Below, piece by piece: positions 8,490 through 16,362 of a stretch of DNA of 64,000 bases. Position numbers and translations under genes: made by a program. The notes under the pieces were generated by a model. That model had not been told where the DNA came from. It worked only from the letters and a program-made list of their open reading frames with translations, and made no database searches. The stretch covers positions 3,658,001 through 3,722,000 of the forward strand of contig OY762941.1 in the NCBI GenBank assembly GCA_963666995.1. Reading direction: 5' to 3'. Position 1 is the stretch's first letter. Every line of letters begins with the position of its first letter. The stretch comes from Syntrophobacter sp963666995. GTDB taxonomy: Bacteria > Desulfobacterota > Syntrophobacteria > Syntrophobacterales > Syntrophobacteraceae.

Positions 8490-10244
8490 TCATTCTTTCA
8501 GGGTCAGCCCGTACTTTCTCAGCTTGCGGAAAGCCGTAGCCTGGCTGACCTCCAGGACTTGCGCCAGTTCGAAGGTCGAAGAGCATTGTTGCGCCGCTTT
8601 CGTGAGCAATTGTTTTTCATATGTATTGAGTTTTTCTTCAAGGCTGAACGGTAAATCAAAGGACGGACTGCTGTCCGTGTCGGGTAGTTCCCCTTCTGCT
8701 CTTTCCAACTTGGAAATGATGAACCGATCAATGGCGTGGTTGTCACATATAACCGCCGATTCTCTGAGCATGTTCACCAACTCCCTCACGTTGCCCGGGA
8801 AATAATAATTCTGTAGGGCGGCCATGCCTTCAGCCCGGATGACGTTTTTCTTCTTGTACTTGCGGTTAAACGTTGCGAGGTAGTTATGGGTCAGCTCGAA
8901 AATGTCCTCGCGTCTTTTCCTGAGCGGCGGAATTTCAACAGTGAACGTATTCAGCCGGTGGAACAGGTCCTGACGGAACAGTTTGTTCTTGACCATTAAC
9001 CCAAGATCCTGGTTGGTCGCCGCCACGAGCAGGCAGTCAATCTTTTTCGGTTTGGTTGCTCCAAGGCGCATAATCTCATAATCATCCAAGTACTTTAGAA
9101 GCTTAGCCTGAATGGTGAGGGGCATGTCGCCGATTTCGTCCAGGAAAAGCGTCCCCTCGTGGGCCAACTCGAACAGTCCGACCTTGCCGTGCTGTTTGGC
9201 GCCGGTGAAAGCCCCCCGTTCATAGCCGAACAGTTCCGCTTCCAAAAGGCTTTCCGGCAGGGCGGCACAGTTGATTTGTACGAAAGGCTTCTCGGCCCGT
9301 GGACCGTTCTGGTGGATGAATTTGCTCAGCACGCCTTTACCGGTGCCCGATTCGCCGAGAATGAGAATGTTTGAGGCTTCGCTTTGAGAAAGCCTGATTG
9401 CGACATTATACACCTGACGCATCGCCTTGCTTTCGGCCACGATATTTTCATCCTGCCACCCCAGAGGGTTCAATTCAGCGAGTTCACTCTTCATCTTTTC
9501 GGCTTCCTGTTGGGCTTCTTCGAGTTTCTTTTGAAGCCAGTTCAATCCCGTCAAGTCCCGCTCGTTGACGACGACCAGCAACAGATTGCCGTCATCGTCG
9601 AATGCAGGCGTGCCCGTCACCAGCAGGTAGCGGCCGGTACGCTTGATGAACTGCATCACGCTGAGGATCTGCCTGGTGCGCAGGACGTCCGGCGTAATGT
9701 TGCGGTCCACAAGATCTTTTTCAAGCATAATCGAAACATTATGACCGAGGACCTCTTCGGCCTTGATCCCGTTGAGCCTTTCCGATGCGCGGTTCATGGC
9801 AAGGATTCGCCCCGATGCATCCGTAACCCAAATGCCGTCGGAGGATGCTTCGAAGATGGTTTCGAGATGTTTTGCGATCATCTTGGAAGAATTCAGCCTG
9901 TGCTCGCACTTGTCAAACTGCCGCGTCGGTTGAAAGTTGACGACGGCCCCCTTGATCTTTCCGTCTGGAGCCGATATGGGGGTTATGTCGACGATGATTT
10001 GTCCGTCTGCTGCGGATTCGGTGTGCCCCAGTTCAGCCTGGCCCGTCTTCATGCAGTGAAACACCCGTTCTCCGGTCGAGTGCAGGATCTTCCGAATATC
10101 CGTTCCAATGACCGACGCACCGTCCAGGCCCAGATTTTGCGCCGCCTTGGGACTTATCAAGGCTATAATTCCGTGGTTGTCCGCTACGACAACGCCATTG
10201 CTGGTAGTGTCGAGAATATCTTGTGCCGTAATCTGATGCTTCAT
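8490..10244 (-). CDS. Sigma-54-dependent transcriptional activator with PAS sensors
   Basis: The 584-residue protein has two N-terminal PAS-type domains (about residues 1-110 and 120-240), a coiled linker, an AAA+ domain with Walker A GESGTGKG, the sigma-54 contact loop GAFTGA and Walker B TLFLDEIGDMP, and a Fis-type helix-turn-helix at the end (STFELAQVLEVSQATAFRKL). It lacks a receiver domain, so the PAS domains or a bound small molecule must sense the signal. It lies next to a sigma-54 promoter (10615-10630) and twin palindromes, and is very likely the activator of the gene train starting at 10759. Confidence 0.95.
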   Translation of the reverse strand: MKHQITAQDILDTTSNGVVVADNHGIIALISPKAAQNLGLDGASVIGTDIRKILHSTGERVFHCMKTGQAELGHTESAADGQIIVDITPISAPDGKIKGAVVNFQPTRQFDKCEHRLNSSKMIAKHLETIFEASSDGIWVTDASGRILAMNRASERLNGIKAEEVLGHNVSIMLEKDLVDRNITPDVLRTRQILSVMQFIKRTGRYLLVTGTPAFDDDGNLLLVVVNERDLTGLNWLQKKLEEAQQEAEKMKSELAELNPLGWQDENIVAESKAMRQVYNVAIRLSQSEASNILILGESGTGKGVLSKFIHQNGPRAEKPFVQINCAALPESLLEAELFGYERGAFTGAKQHGKVGLFELAHEGTLFLDEIGDMPLTIQAKLLKYLDDYEIMRLGATKPKKIDCLLVAATNQDLGLMVKNKLFRQDLFHRLNTFTVEIPPLRKRREDIFELTHNYLATFNRKYKKKNVIRAEGMAALQNYYFPGNVRELVNMLRESAVICDNHAIDRFIISKLERAEGELPDTDSSPSFDLPFSLEEKLNTYEKQLLTKAAQQCSSTFELAQVLEVSQATAFRKLRKYGLTLKE

Positions 10245-10398
10245 CGTTTCTCCTGCTTAATGCAAAGCACTCCCCTGAGTTGCTTTCAGGTCGCAACACG
10301 CATCGCAAGCCGGCCGGAGCCTCGTGGCGGAGGGAACCATCCGTTCGTTCCCGAGCGAACGGCGCAACCCCAACAACCATTTCCTTCTACCACATCAA

Positions 10399-10410
10399 TT
10401 CATATATGAA
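10399..10410. promoter_or_regulatory. Upstream activator palindrome, site 1
   Basis: TTCATATATGAA is a perfect 12-base palindrome about 220 bases upstream of the sigma-54 promoter. It shares TTCAT-N2-ATGAA with site 2 at 10452. The centres are 53 bases apart, close to five helical turns, so two activator dimers would sit on the same face of the DNA. Confidence 0.7.
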
Positions 10411-10451
10411 AAGATAATTTGTAACTAATGGAAACAACAAATCAAAGTCAA

Positions 10452-10463
10452 TTCATAAATGAA
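10452..10463. promoter_or_regulatory. Upstream activator palindrome, site 2
   Basis: TTCATAAATGAA repeats the TTCAT-N2-ATGAA pattern of site 1, also preceded by CAA. It lies about 165 bases upstream of the promoter, within the usual range for enhancer sites of sigma-54 activators. Confidence 0.7.
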
Positions 10464-10614
10464 ATCAATGTTCAGGCCTTGAATCCCAAGCGTCCCGCAC
10501 GCTTTTTGATTCACAATTGAATAATTCTTTATGAACGTGAGACGAGCGAAGGTGATCGGTGTTTGGTAAGTTTTGGCCATCATATCGAGTAGATATACCG
10601 GTATCGAATCGATG

Positions 10615-10630
10615 CGGCACACTTCTTGCC
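10615..10630 (+). promoter_or_regulatory. Sigma-54 (-24/-12) promoter
   Basis: CGGCAC-ACTTC-TTGCC matches the consensus TGGCAC-N5-TTGCW, with the invariant GG and GC dinucleotides in exact register. It is 128 bases upstream of the ATG at 10759. Transcription would start near 10641. The neighbouring sigma-54 activator gene supports the call. Confidence 0.85.
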
Positions 10631-10758
10631 TTTAGCATAGAGGCGATGGAGAATTTTAGCAAACCGTGATTTCAAAAGGGATGACGGGAATGAACTGCCA
10701 AGAGGTCACTCAGTGTGTCTGCGGCAATGGGAAGAACATCAATCTAAAAGGGGAACGC

Positions 10759-11703
10759 ATGACGGCTATCAATCGGGTTCGTGAAGTTATGAATGAAATG
10801 GGTGTACCGGGGCGCGACTTATATGACATACCGACTTCCACCAAACGCTTTCCCGACGGGGGGTATTGCCGGACCGAAATCGCCGGCGTAGAGTATTTCT
10901 CGACATTGAAAGCCATGGTCGACGAGGCTAAAAAGCGCAACTTCGTCATACATCGCGCCATTTGTACCGTCGGTGGGGCGACCTATCTGGATTTCAGCGA
11001 ACTGGTCGACATGGCCCAGTTCTCGCGCGAAGCAGGCATTGAGATGGTTATGACCATAGGGCATCGCATGGGATGGGATCCGGGGGCAAAGACCGCCACG
11101 ACAGCGGAAGGACAGCAGAACGGATGGCGGCTGCGGGGCTCCGACAACGTGTCCTACCATATCGCCGACATCATGCGTTGCGTGGATGCGGGGATGCGGG
11201 GCTTTCTGGTTTATGACGAAGGCATCGTGTCGATCCTGACCGAAATGCGCAAGAAGGGCGTTCTCCCGTCCGATACATTCTTTAAGTTTTCCGTTTTCGG
11301 CGGCTATGCGAACGCCGCGGGCGCGAAAGTGATCGAGCGCATGGGCGTCAACAGTTTCAACCCGGCCCCCGACCTTACGCTCCCGATACTGGCCGGCATC
11401 CGCAAAGCCATCAGCATTCCCCTTGATGTTTACCTGATTGTTCCCGACTCGTTCGGCGGCATGTTCAGGGCCTACGAGGCGGCCGAAATCGCCCGCGTGG
11501 CGGCGCCGGTGTACTTCAAATTCGAACCGGGCGAGTCCGAGGGGGCCATGTACAAACCGTGGATCACGGAAGAGTTTCATGAATACCATATCCGGCAGAA
11601 GGTCAAAATGGCCTCCATCGTTCACGAGCTTGTCGGCAGGATCAACCCGGAAATCAATTACTCCGGAGCGCGCCCGGGGGATTTGACCCTGACATCCGCC
11701 TAG
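10759..11703 (+). CDS. U32-peptidase-like TIM-barrel protein of unknown function
   Basis: The 314-residue protein starts at the ATG behind AAGGGG. Features seen are GRDLYDIPTSTKRFPDGG near the start, a polar TIGHRMGWD segment, FLVYDEGI in the middle and IPLDVYLIVPDSFGG later. I relate it to proteins often labelled U32-family peptidase-like; that label comes from memory of family resemblance and is not a proven activity. It is the first gene behind the sigma-54 promoter, so it probably serves the catabolic pathway directly. The exact reaction is unknown. Confidence 0.65.
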   Translation: MTAINRVREVMNEMGVPGRDLYDIPTSTKRFPDGGYCRTEIAGVEYFSTLKAMVDEAKKRNFVIHRAICTVGGATYLDFSELVDMAQFSREAGIEMVMTIGHRMGWDPGAKTATTAEGQQNGWRLRGSDNVSYHIADIMRCVDAGMRGFLVYDEGIVSILTEMRKKGVLPSDTFFKFSVFGGYANAAGAKVIERMGVNSFNPAPDLTLPILAGIRKAISIPLDVYLIVPDSFGGMFRAYEAAEIARVAAPVYFKFEPGESEGAMYKPWITEEFHEYHIRQKVKMASIVHELVGRINPEINYSGARPGDLTLTSA

Positions 11704-11870
11704 AGGGGCACACAAGGTTGCGGTAGGGGCGTCAGTCATGCGGGTCAACAGTCTTAAGGCGCAGACTGAGCAAGTGGCAATCATCCGTTTTCCGAGCTTG
11801 ATCTCTATCAACGGAGTTATCTCTACACTTGGTATGAGAGAAGCCTTCGCCAGAAACGAAAGACTTGAAG

Positions 11871-12893
11871 ATGAATCGTGAAGAGAGATTCAGCGTTGTC
11901 CTGACGGATTATGAGTGGCCGGATCTGAGCATCGAACACGGTCTGTTTACTCCGCTTGGCATCGAATTCACCGCCTCGCACTGTAACGACGAAAAAGAGG
12001 TTACCGCGGTAGCCGAGAGCGCGGACGCCGTCATATCGGAATATGCGCCTTTGTCCGAGAAGGTCATACGGTCCCTCAGGCGATGTAAGGTCATCTCCAT
12101 GAACGCTGCCGGCTTCGACAACATCGACGTTGATGCTGCGACGGATGCGGGCATACTCCTTGTGAACTGCCCTGATTACTGCTTTGAAGAAGTTGCCGAT
12201 CACACCATGGCAATGATTCTTTCCTGCGCCCGGGGCATCTTTCAGTACGATCGCAGGATCCGGGACAGGATTTGGGATTTCAAATCCGCCGGTCCCCGCG
12301 AACGTGTGAGGGATTCGGTCCTGGGCCTGTTGGGTTTTGGCAGAGTTGCCCAGGCGGTGGCTGCCAGGGCGAAAGCGTTTGGAATGAAAGTGCTGGCCTT
12401 TGATCCGTTCATCAAAGACGACGTTTTGAAAAGCAAAGGCGTCCACCCCGCGACAATGCGGGAGATCTTCTCGGCTGCGGACTATCTCTCGGTTCACGTG
12501 CCCCTCTCGAAGGACACCCAGAAGTTGGTAACGGCCGAAGAACTGTCTCTTATGAAGGCTTCGGCCTTTGTCCTCAATCTGAGTCGCGGGTCGGTGGTCG
12601 ATGAAAAGGCGCTTTATGAAGCAGTGAAGACCGGTATCGTGCGGGGCGCTGCTCTCGATGTCCTTGAGAAGGAACCTCCGGAGTTCGATAATCCATTGTT
12701 ATCACTTGATAACGTTCTTATTACTCCGCATGCGGCTTTCTATTCTGAAGACGCGATGGTGGAAGTACGGACCAGGTCGGCTCAAGAGGTCGTCAAGGTC
12801 CTCAAAGGTGAGTTGCCGAATTATATCGTCAACAAGAAGGTATTGGAAAACGGCAAACTCAGAATGACGCCGCTCTCTCGCACCGGTTCATAG
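11871..12893 (+). CDS. D-2-hydroxyacid dehydrogenase (NAD-binding)
   Basis: This 340-residue protein shows LGLLGFGRVAQAVA (dinucleotide-binding loop), LNLSRGSVVDE and the catalytic histidine in ITPHAAFYSED. The ATG at 11871 is chosen over the TTG at 11865. It is the closest match to the gene cut by the left window edge. It may oxidise a D-2-hydroxyacid, or reduce the 2-oxoacid, within the operon. With PanB directly downstream, a pantoate-like branched hydroxyacid is one candidate; that is inference. Confidence 0.9.
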   Translation: MNREERFSVVLTDYEWPDLSIEHGLFTPLGIEFTASHCNDEKEVTAVAESADAVISEYAPLSEKVIRSLRRCKVISMNAAGFDNIDVDAATDAGILLVNCPDYCFEEVADHTMAMILSCARGIFQYDRRIRDRIWDFKSAGPRERVRDSVLGLLGFGRVAQAVAARAKAFGMKVLAFDPFIKDDVLKSKGVHPATMREIFSAADYLSVHVPLSKDTQKLVTAEELSLMKASAFVLNLSRGSVVDEKALYEAVKTGIVRGAALDVLEKEPPEFDNPLLSLDNVLITPHAAFYSEDAMVEVRTRSAQEVVKVLKGELPNYIVNKKVLENGKLRMTPLSRTGS

Positions 12894-13028
12894 CGCGGGA
12901 GAACGGCGTGTATTTCGTTCATCTCCGTCAACTCCCGTTGGCAGAGCTTCCGTCCAAGGGCGCATGCACGGCAAGGTATGCCTGTGCCGGTAAAGTCAAC
13001 GTTAACCTGCTAATCCGAGGTAATTTTT

Positions 13029-13874
13029 ATGAAAAAGAAACTGTCCCGGTTTGATTTCGAGAACATGAAAAAAGCTCGTAAGATAGTCACTTGGGTAACG
13101 GCCTACGATTATCCGACGGCCACCTTTGCCGAGCAGGCCGACATGGATATGATTCTGGTTGGGGATTCCCTCGGCATGTGCGTCTATGGGTACGAGGGGA
13201 CCGTTCCCGTTACCATGGATCAGTGTATCGAGCATTGCAAAGCCGTTAGAAAGGGTGCTCCAAATACCTTTGTTGTCGGAGACATGCCGTTTCTGTCCTA
13301 CCAGGTCAGTGTCGAAGACTCCGTTAGAAACGCGGGTCGCTTTTACAAGGAAGCCAGTGTGGATGCGATAAAGCTGGAAGGCGGCGTTCGGGTATGCCCG
13401 CAGATCAGGGCCATTGCCGACGGCGGCATGCTGGTTATCGGCCACATCGGGCTCACGCCTCAGAGTTCCGGTCAACTGGGCGGATTCAAGGCCCAGGGAC
13501 GTACCGCCGAAACAGCCGCCGAATTGATTGCGGACGCGCGTGCGGTGGAGAAAGCCGGTGCTTTCGCGCTGCTCGTTGAAGCGGTGCCCCCCGAGGTCAC
13601 CAAGATCATGCGGGATGAACTCAAGATCCCGGTCTACAGCATCGGGGCCGGTGTCGAGGCAGATGGCCAACTGACCATCTGCAGCGACCTGTTGGGAGTA
13701 TTCCAGGCTTTCACCCCGAAATTCGTCAAAAAATACGAAAATCTTGCGGAAAAATCGATTCAGGCTTTCTCAAAATACGTCGAAGAAGTGAGAAACCGTG
13801 AATTCCCTCAACCACAGCATACTTACAAGATGGTCGAGGGAGAATTCGAAAAGTTGTCGAAGCTCCTTAAGTAA
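13029..13874 (+). CDS. panB: 3-methyl-2-oxobutanoate hydroxymethyltransferase (PanB family)
   Basis: The 281-residue protein has the PanB landmarks: VTAYDYPTA, the metal site aspartate in LVGDSLGM, KLEGG, GHIGLTPQ and IGAGVEADGQ. PanB transfers a hydroxymethyl group from 5,10-methylene-tetrahydrofolate to 2-oxoisovalerate, giving ketopantoate for coenzyme A synthesis. Here there is no panC or panD nearby, and the gene sits among oxidoreductases and uptake genes behind a sigma-54 promoter. A catabolic, reverse (retro-aldol) role, or a related hydroxyacid substrate, is therefore plausible. The family assignment is firm and the direction is inference. Confidence 0.92.
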   Translation: MKKKLSRFDFENMKKARKIVTWVTAYDYPTATFAEQADMDMILVGDSLGMCVYGYEGTVPVTMDQCIEHCKAVRKGAPNTFVVGDMPFLSYQVSVEDSVRNAGRFYKEASVDAIKLEGGVRVCPQIRAIADGGMLVIGHIGLTPQSSGQLGGFKAQGRTAETAAELIADARAVEKAGAFALLVEAVPPEVTKIMRDELKIPVYSIGAGVEADGQLTICSDLLGVFQAFTPKFVKKYENLAEKSIQAFSKYVEEVRNREFPQPQHTYKMVEGEFEKLSKLLK

Positions 13875-14178
13875 TGTCTGAGAATCAGAACTAAGGGTCT
13901 GGAAAGACAGTCAGCCGTATCGGAAGAGACGTTTAACCCGTTTCAAACTGCCCGGCTCCAGCTCGACCGCTCGCGCGGACCTGCTGGGGCTGAGCCGTGC
14001 GGTTCGTGAATTCTCGAGACGGCTTGTGCGGGAGATCGGGGTTAGGCTTTCTGTGAAAATCGACGCTCGATCGATGCCGGTCTTCCATCACTTTATGCGT
14101 TTGGTGCAAACACGACACGAAGAAGCTGATCCGACAGGACGGGAAGTCCTTACCCGGGAGTAGACAGGAGACTTTCTG
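13875..14178. other. Gap between panB and the Fe-S/FAD oxidoreductase genes
   Basis: About 300 bases. One plus frame stays open for roughly 70 codons up to a TAG just before 14164, but it lacks a start codon with a ribosome site and I recognise no family. No hairpin followed by a T-run is seen. Confidence 0.4.
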
Positions 14179-14499
14179 ATGCGCGTTCAAGATCATCCGA
14201 TTCTTGGGCAAAAATCCGCGGGAAAGACGGTCACAATTGTTGTAGACGGCAAGCCCGTTACCGCCTTCGAAGGCGAGACGGTGGCCTCCGCTCTGATGGC
14301 TGCGGGAAAAAGGGTCTTCCGGCACACCAAAAAGAAAGGAGAGCCGCGCGGGTACTTCTGCGGCCTCGGCCGTTGTACGGACTGCATCATGACCGTTAAC
14401 GGCGCACCGCAGGTGCGCACATGCATCACCGTGGTGGAGGAAGGAATGCGGGTTGAGACTCAAGAGGGGCTTGGCCGCTGGAGTGAAGAGCCATGCTAG
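14179..14499 (+). CDS. [2Fe-2S] subunit of an HcnA/sarcosine-oxidase-alpha type dehydrogenase
   Basis: The 106-residue protein carries the plant-type ferredoxin pattern FCGLGRCTDC followed by a fourth cysteine in VRTC, with a beta-rich start (VTIVVDGKPVTAFEGETV). Such small subunits pair with FAD subunits in hydrogen cyanide synthase, opine oxidases and D-hydroxyproline dehydrogenase, passing electrons from amine or amino acid oxidation. It overlaps the next gene by seven bases, so the two are coupled. The substrate of the complex is unknown. Confidence 0.9.
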   Translation: MRVQDHPILGQKSAGKTVTIVVDGKPVTAFEGETVASALMAAGKRVFRHTKKKGEPRGYFCGLGRCTDCIMTVNGAPQVRTCITVVEEGMRVETQEGLGRWSEEPC

Positions 14500-16103
14500 A
14501 GACTGAGATTGCAGTGGTAGGGGCGGGTCCCGCCGGTCTCACGGCGGCCTGTGCGGCAAGGGAAGCCGGTGCAAAGGTCACCGTTCTTGACGATCAGGCT
14601 TCACCCGGAGGTCAACTGTTCAAGCAGATCCACAAGTTCTTTGGTTCCAAGGCGCACTTGTCCGGAACAAGGGGCTTCAGGATCGGGCAGCAGCTTCTCG
14701 CCCGGGCGCGGGACCTGGGCGTGGATATAATGCTCGACACAAAAGTAATTGGAATTTTCGAGGATTCCGTTTTGGGCGTTATTTGTAACGGCCGCATGGA
14801 CCAGCTGAAGGCCCGCAAGATAGTGATTGCCACGGGGGCCGACGAGAACCGTATCGCTTTTCCGGGCTGGACCCTGCCGGGGGTCATGACCGCGGGAGCG
14901 GCCCAGACGTTGACGAACATCCATCGTGTTCTGCCGGGACGGCGGGTACTCATGGTCGGCTCCGGAAACGTGGGGCTCATCGTTTCCTTTCAGTTGCTGC
15001 AGGCCGGCGCCGACTGTGTGGCGGTCGTGGAAGCCCTGCCAAAAATCGGGGGCTACTGGGTTCACGCGGCCAAACTGGTCCGCGCCGGCGTGCCTGTCTT
15101 GACGCGCCACACGATTCGGGAAGTCCGGGGACGGGAGCAGGTCGAGGAGGCGGTGATCGTCCAGCTGGACGGAAACGGCAAGCCGCAGCCGGGGACGGAA
15201 CGTACGTTCCAGGTGGACACGGTCTGTTTGGCCGTGGGGCTTTCGCCCTCGCTTCAGCTCACCAACATGGCCGGCTGCGCGCACCGCTGGGACCAGGCGC
15301 GAGGCGGCTATGTTTCCATTCACGACGAGAACTACGAGACGACCGTTCCCGGGATCTATGTGGCGGGAGACGTCGCCGGTGTGGAGGAAGCCAGCACGGC
15401 CATGGAGCAGGGCCGGATTGCCGGTCTGTCGGCGGTCCATTCCCTGGGATACAGGTCGGCGGTGGAATTCGAACTGTTGCATGAAAAGGCCTGCGCGAAC
15501 CTCAACGCCTTGCGGCGGCCGTCAAACGCGGACGGCGCCGAATGCCGGATAGAAGAGTGGCGTTTGAGAGTGGCCGAGAAAGGGGTGTTCAGTCCCGCCG
15601 ATCTGAAAGGCCTTCCCGGCGTGCCTTCCGAGGAGCGTATGCGCCGCGGCCCGGTGGCCGTTATCGAGTGCGGTCAGCAGATCCCGTGCAATCCCTGCGA
15701 AACGAACTGTCATTTGGGAGCGGTGAGCCTGGCCGGCGGTTGTCTCACAGGGCTTCCCGCCCTGATGGAGGAGAGGTGCACGGGCTGCGGTCTGTGCGTG
15801 GCAAAGTGCCCCGGGCAGGCCATTTTCGTGGTTGATCTGAATTTTGCCGAAGGGGTCGCGACGGTCAGCTTCCCCTATGAGTTTCTTCCTCTTCCGCGTA
15901 GCGGCGACGAAGTGCAGGGCACGGACCGCGAAGGGAAACCGGTCGTCTCCGCGCGTGTGATCAAAGTTGACACTCGCAGCAAGGATGATCGGACGGCGGT
16001 TGTGACCATTGCCGTCCCCGTTGAATATGCGCACGTGGTCCGTGGGATTGCCGGAAGAAAAGAGTGCACGGTTTTTGGAAAAGAGCAGGAAGCAGGAGTT
16101 TGA
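14493..16103 (+). CDS. FAD-dependent oxidoreductase with ferredoxin-like cluster domain (HcnB/OoxA-like)
   Basis: The 536-residue protein has an N-terminal FAD loop (VVGAGPAGLTAACAA), a central second dinucleotide loop (VLMVGSGNVGL), an ATG-like GIYVAGDVAG segment and, near residues 390-440, cysteines in PCNPCETNC and CTGCGLCVAKCPG that can hold one or two 4Fe-4S clusters. It should be the large subunit partnered by the [2Fe-2S] protein upstream, the BFD-type protein at 18150 and perhaps the FAD protein at 24728. The last 16 residues appear to come from readthrough into a decayed BFD gene: the duplicate copy of this 3' end (18011-18130) stops earlier, right after VVRGIA. Confidence 0.9.
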   Translation: MLETEIAVVGAGPAGLTAACAAREAGAKVTVLDDQASPGGQLFKQIHKFFGSKAHLSGTRGFRIGQQLLARARDLGVDIMLDTKVIGIFEDSVLGVICNGRMDQLKARKIVIATGADENRIAFPGWTLPGVMTAGAAQTLTNIHRVLPGRRVLMVGSGNVGLIVSFQLLQAGADCVAVVEALPKIGGYWVHAAKLVRAGVPVLTRHTIREVRGREQVEEAVIVQLDGNGKPQPGTERTFQVDTVCLAVGLSPSLQLTNMAGCAHRWDQARGGYVSIHDENYETTVPGIYVAGDVAGVEEASTAMEQGRIAGLSAVHSLGYRSAVEFELLHEKACANLNALRRPSNADGAECRIEEWRLRVAEKGVFSPADLKGLPGVPSEERMRRGPVAVIECGQQIPCNPCETNCHLGAVSLAGGCLTGLPALMEERCTGCGLCVAKCPGQAIFVVDLNFAEGVATVSFPYEFLPLPRSGDEVQGTDREGKPVVSARVIKVDTRSKDDRTAVVTIAVPVEYAHVVRGIAGRKECTVFGKEQEAGV

Positions 16104-16246
16104 ACAGGGCTCCGAAATACCGCACAAATTTGCCCGAAGCTTTGTCCGTCCGTTGTCGGATGTTCCGGCCCCCAAGTAAACGGTCGCCGGTACGACCGGT
16201 TTGGATTGAGGCGCTCAGTGGAGGGGAACGCATAAAGTTGGAGTAA
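16075..16246 (+). pseudogene. Remnant of a BFD-type [2Fe-2S] gene with an internal deletion
   Basis: Both ends match the intact gene at 18150-18461: TTGGAAAAGAG at the start, and the final codons reading EALSGGERIKLE at the stop. About 140 bases are missing at roughly 16117-16120, including every cluster cysteine. Because 140 is not a multiple of three the frame is also broken. The remnant overlaps the 3' end of the FAD oxidoreductase gene. Confidence 0.75.
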
Positions 16247-16362
16247 GGCTTTCACGTGTAGACCGGGGAAATTCACTGCTTCGTGCTCTGAAGTGATGAG
16301 ACGAAGGAGTAAGCCGTCCAAAAACTCTTCAACAGGAAACTACTTCAAAGACGGGGATAACC

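Larger units (their letters stand above)
10245..10758. other. Control region between activator gene and catabolic operon
   Basis: About 500 bases without a gene. It contains two 12-base palindromes (10399-10410 and 10452-10463), a weaker related one (10510-10521, TTCACAATTGAA), and a -24/-12 promoter at 10615-10630. The composition drops to AT-rich between about 10380 and 10600, as usual for enhancer regions. Confidence 0.8.

Noticed and set aside
8224..8586. A minus-strand frame partly downstream of the sigma-54 activator
   Set aside because: Its 5' half lies inside the activator gene and there is no ribosome site; the tail reads like protein but matches nothing known to me.
9384..10409. 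A 341-codon plus-strand frame opposite the sigma-54 activator
   Set aside because: Antisense to a gene with intact AAA+ motifs; no family features of its own.
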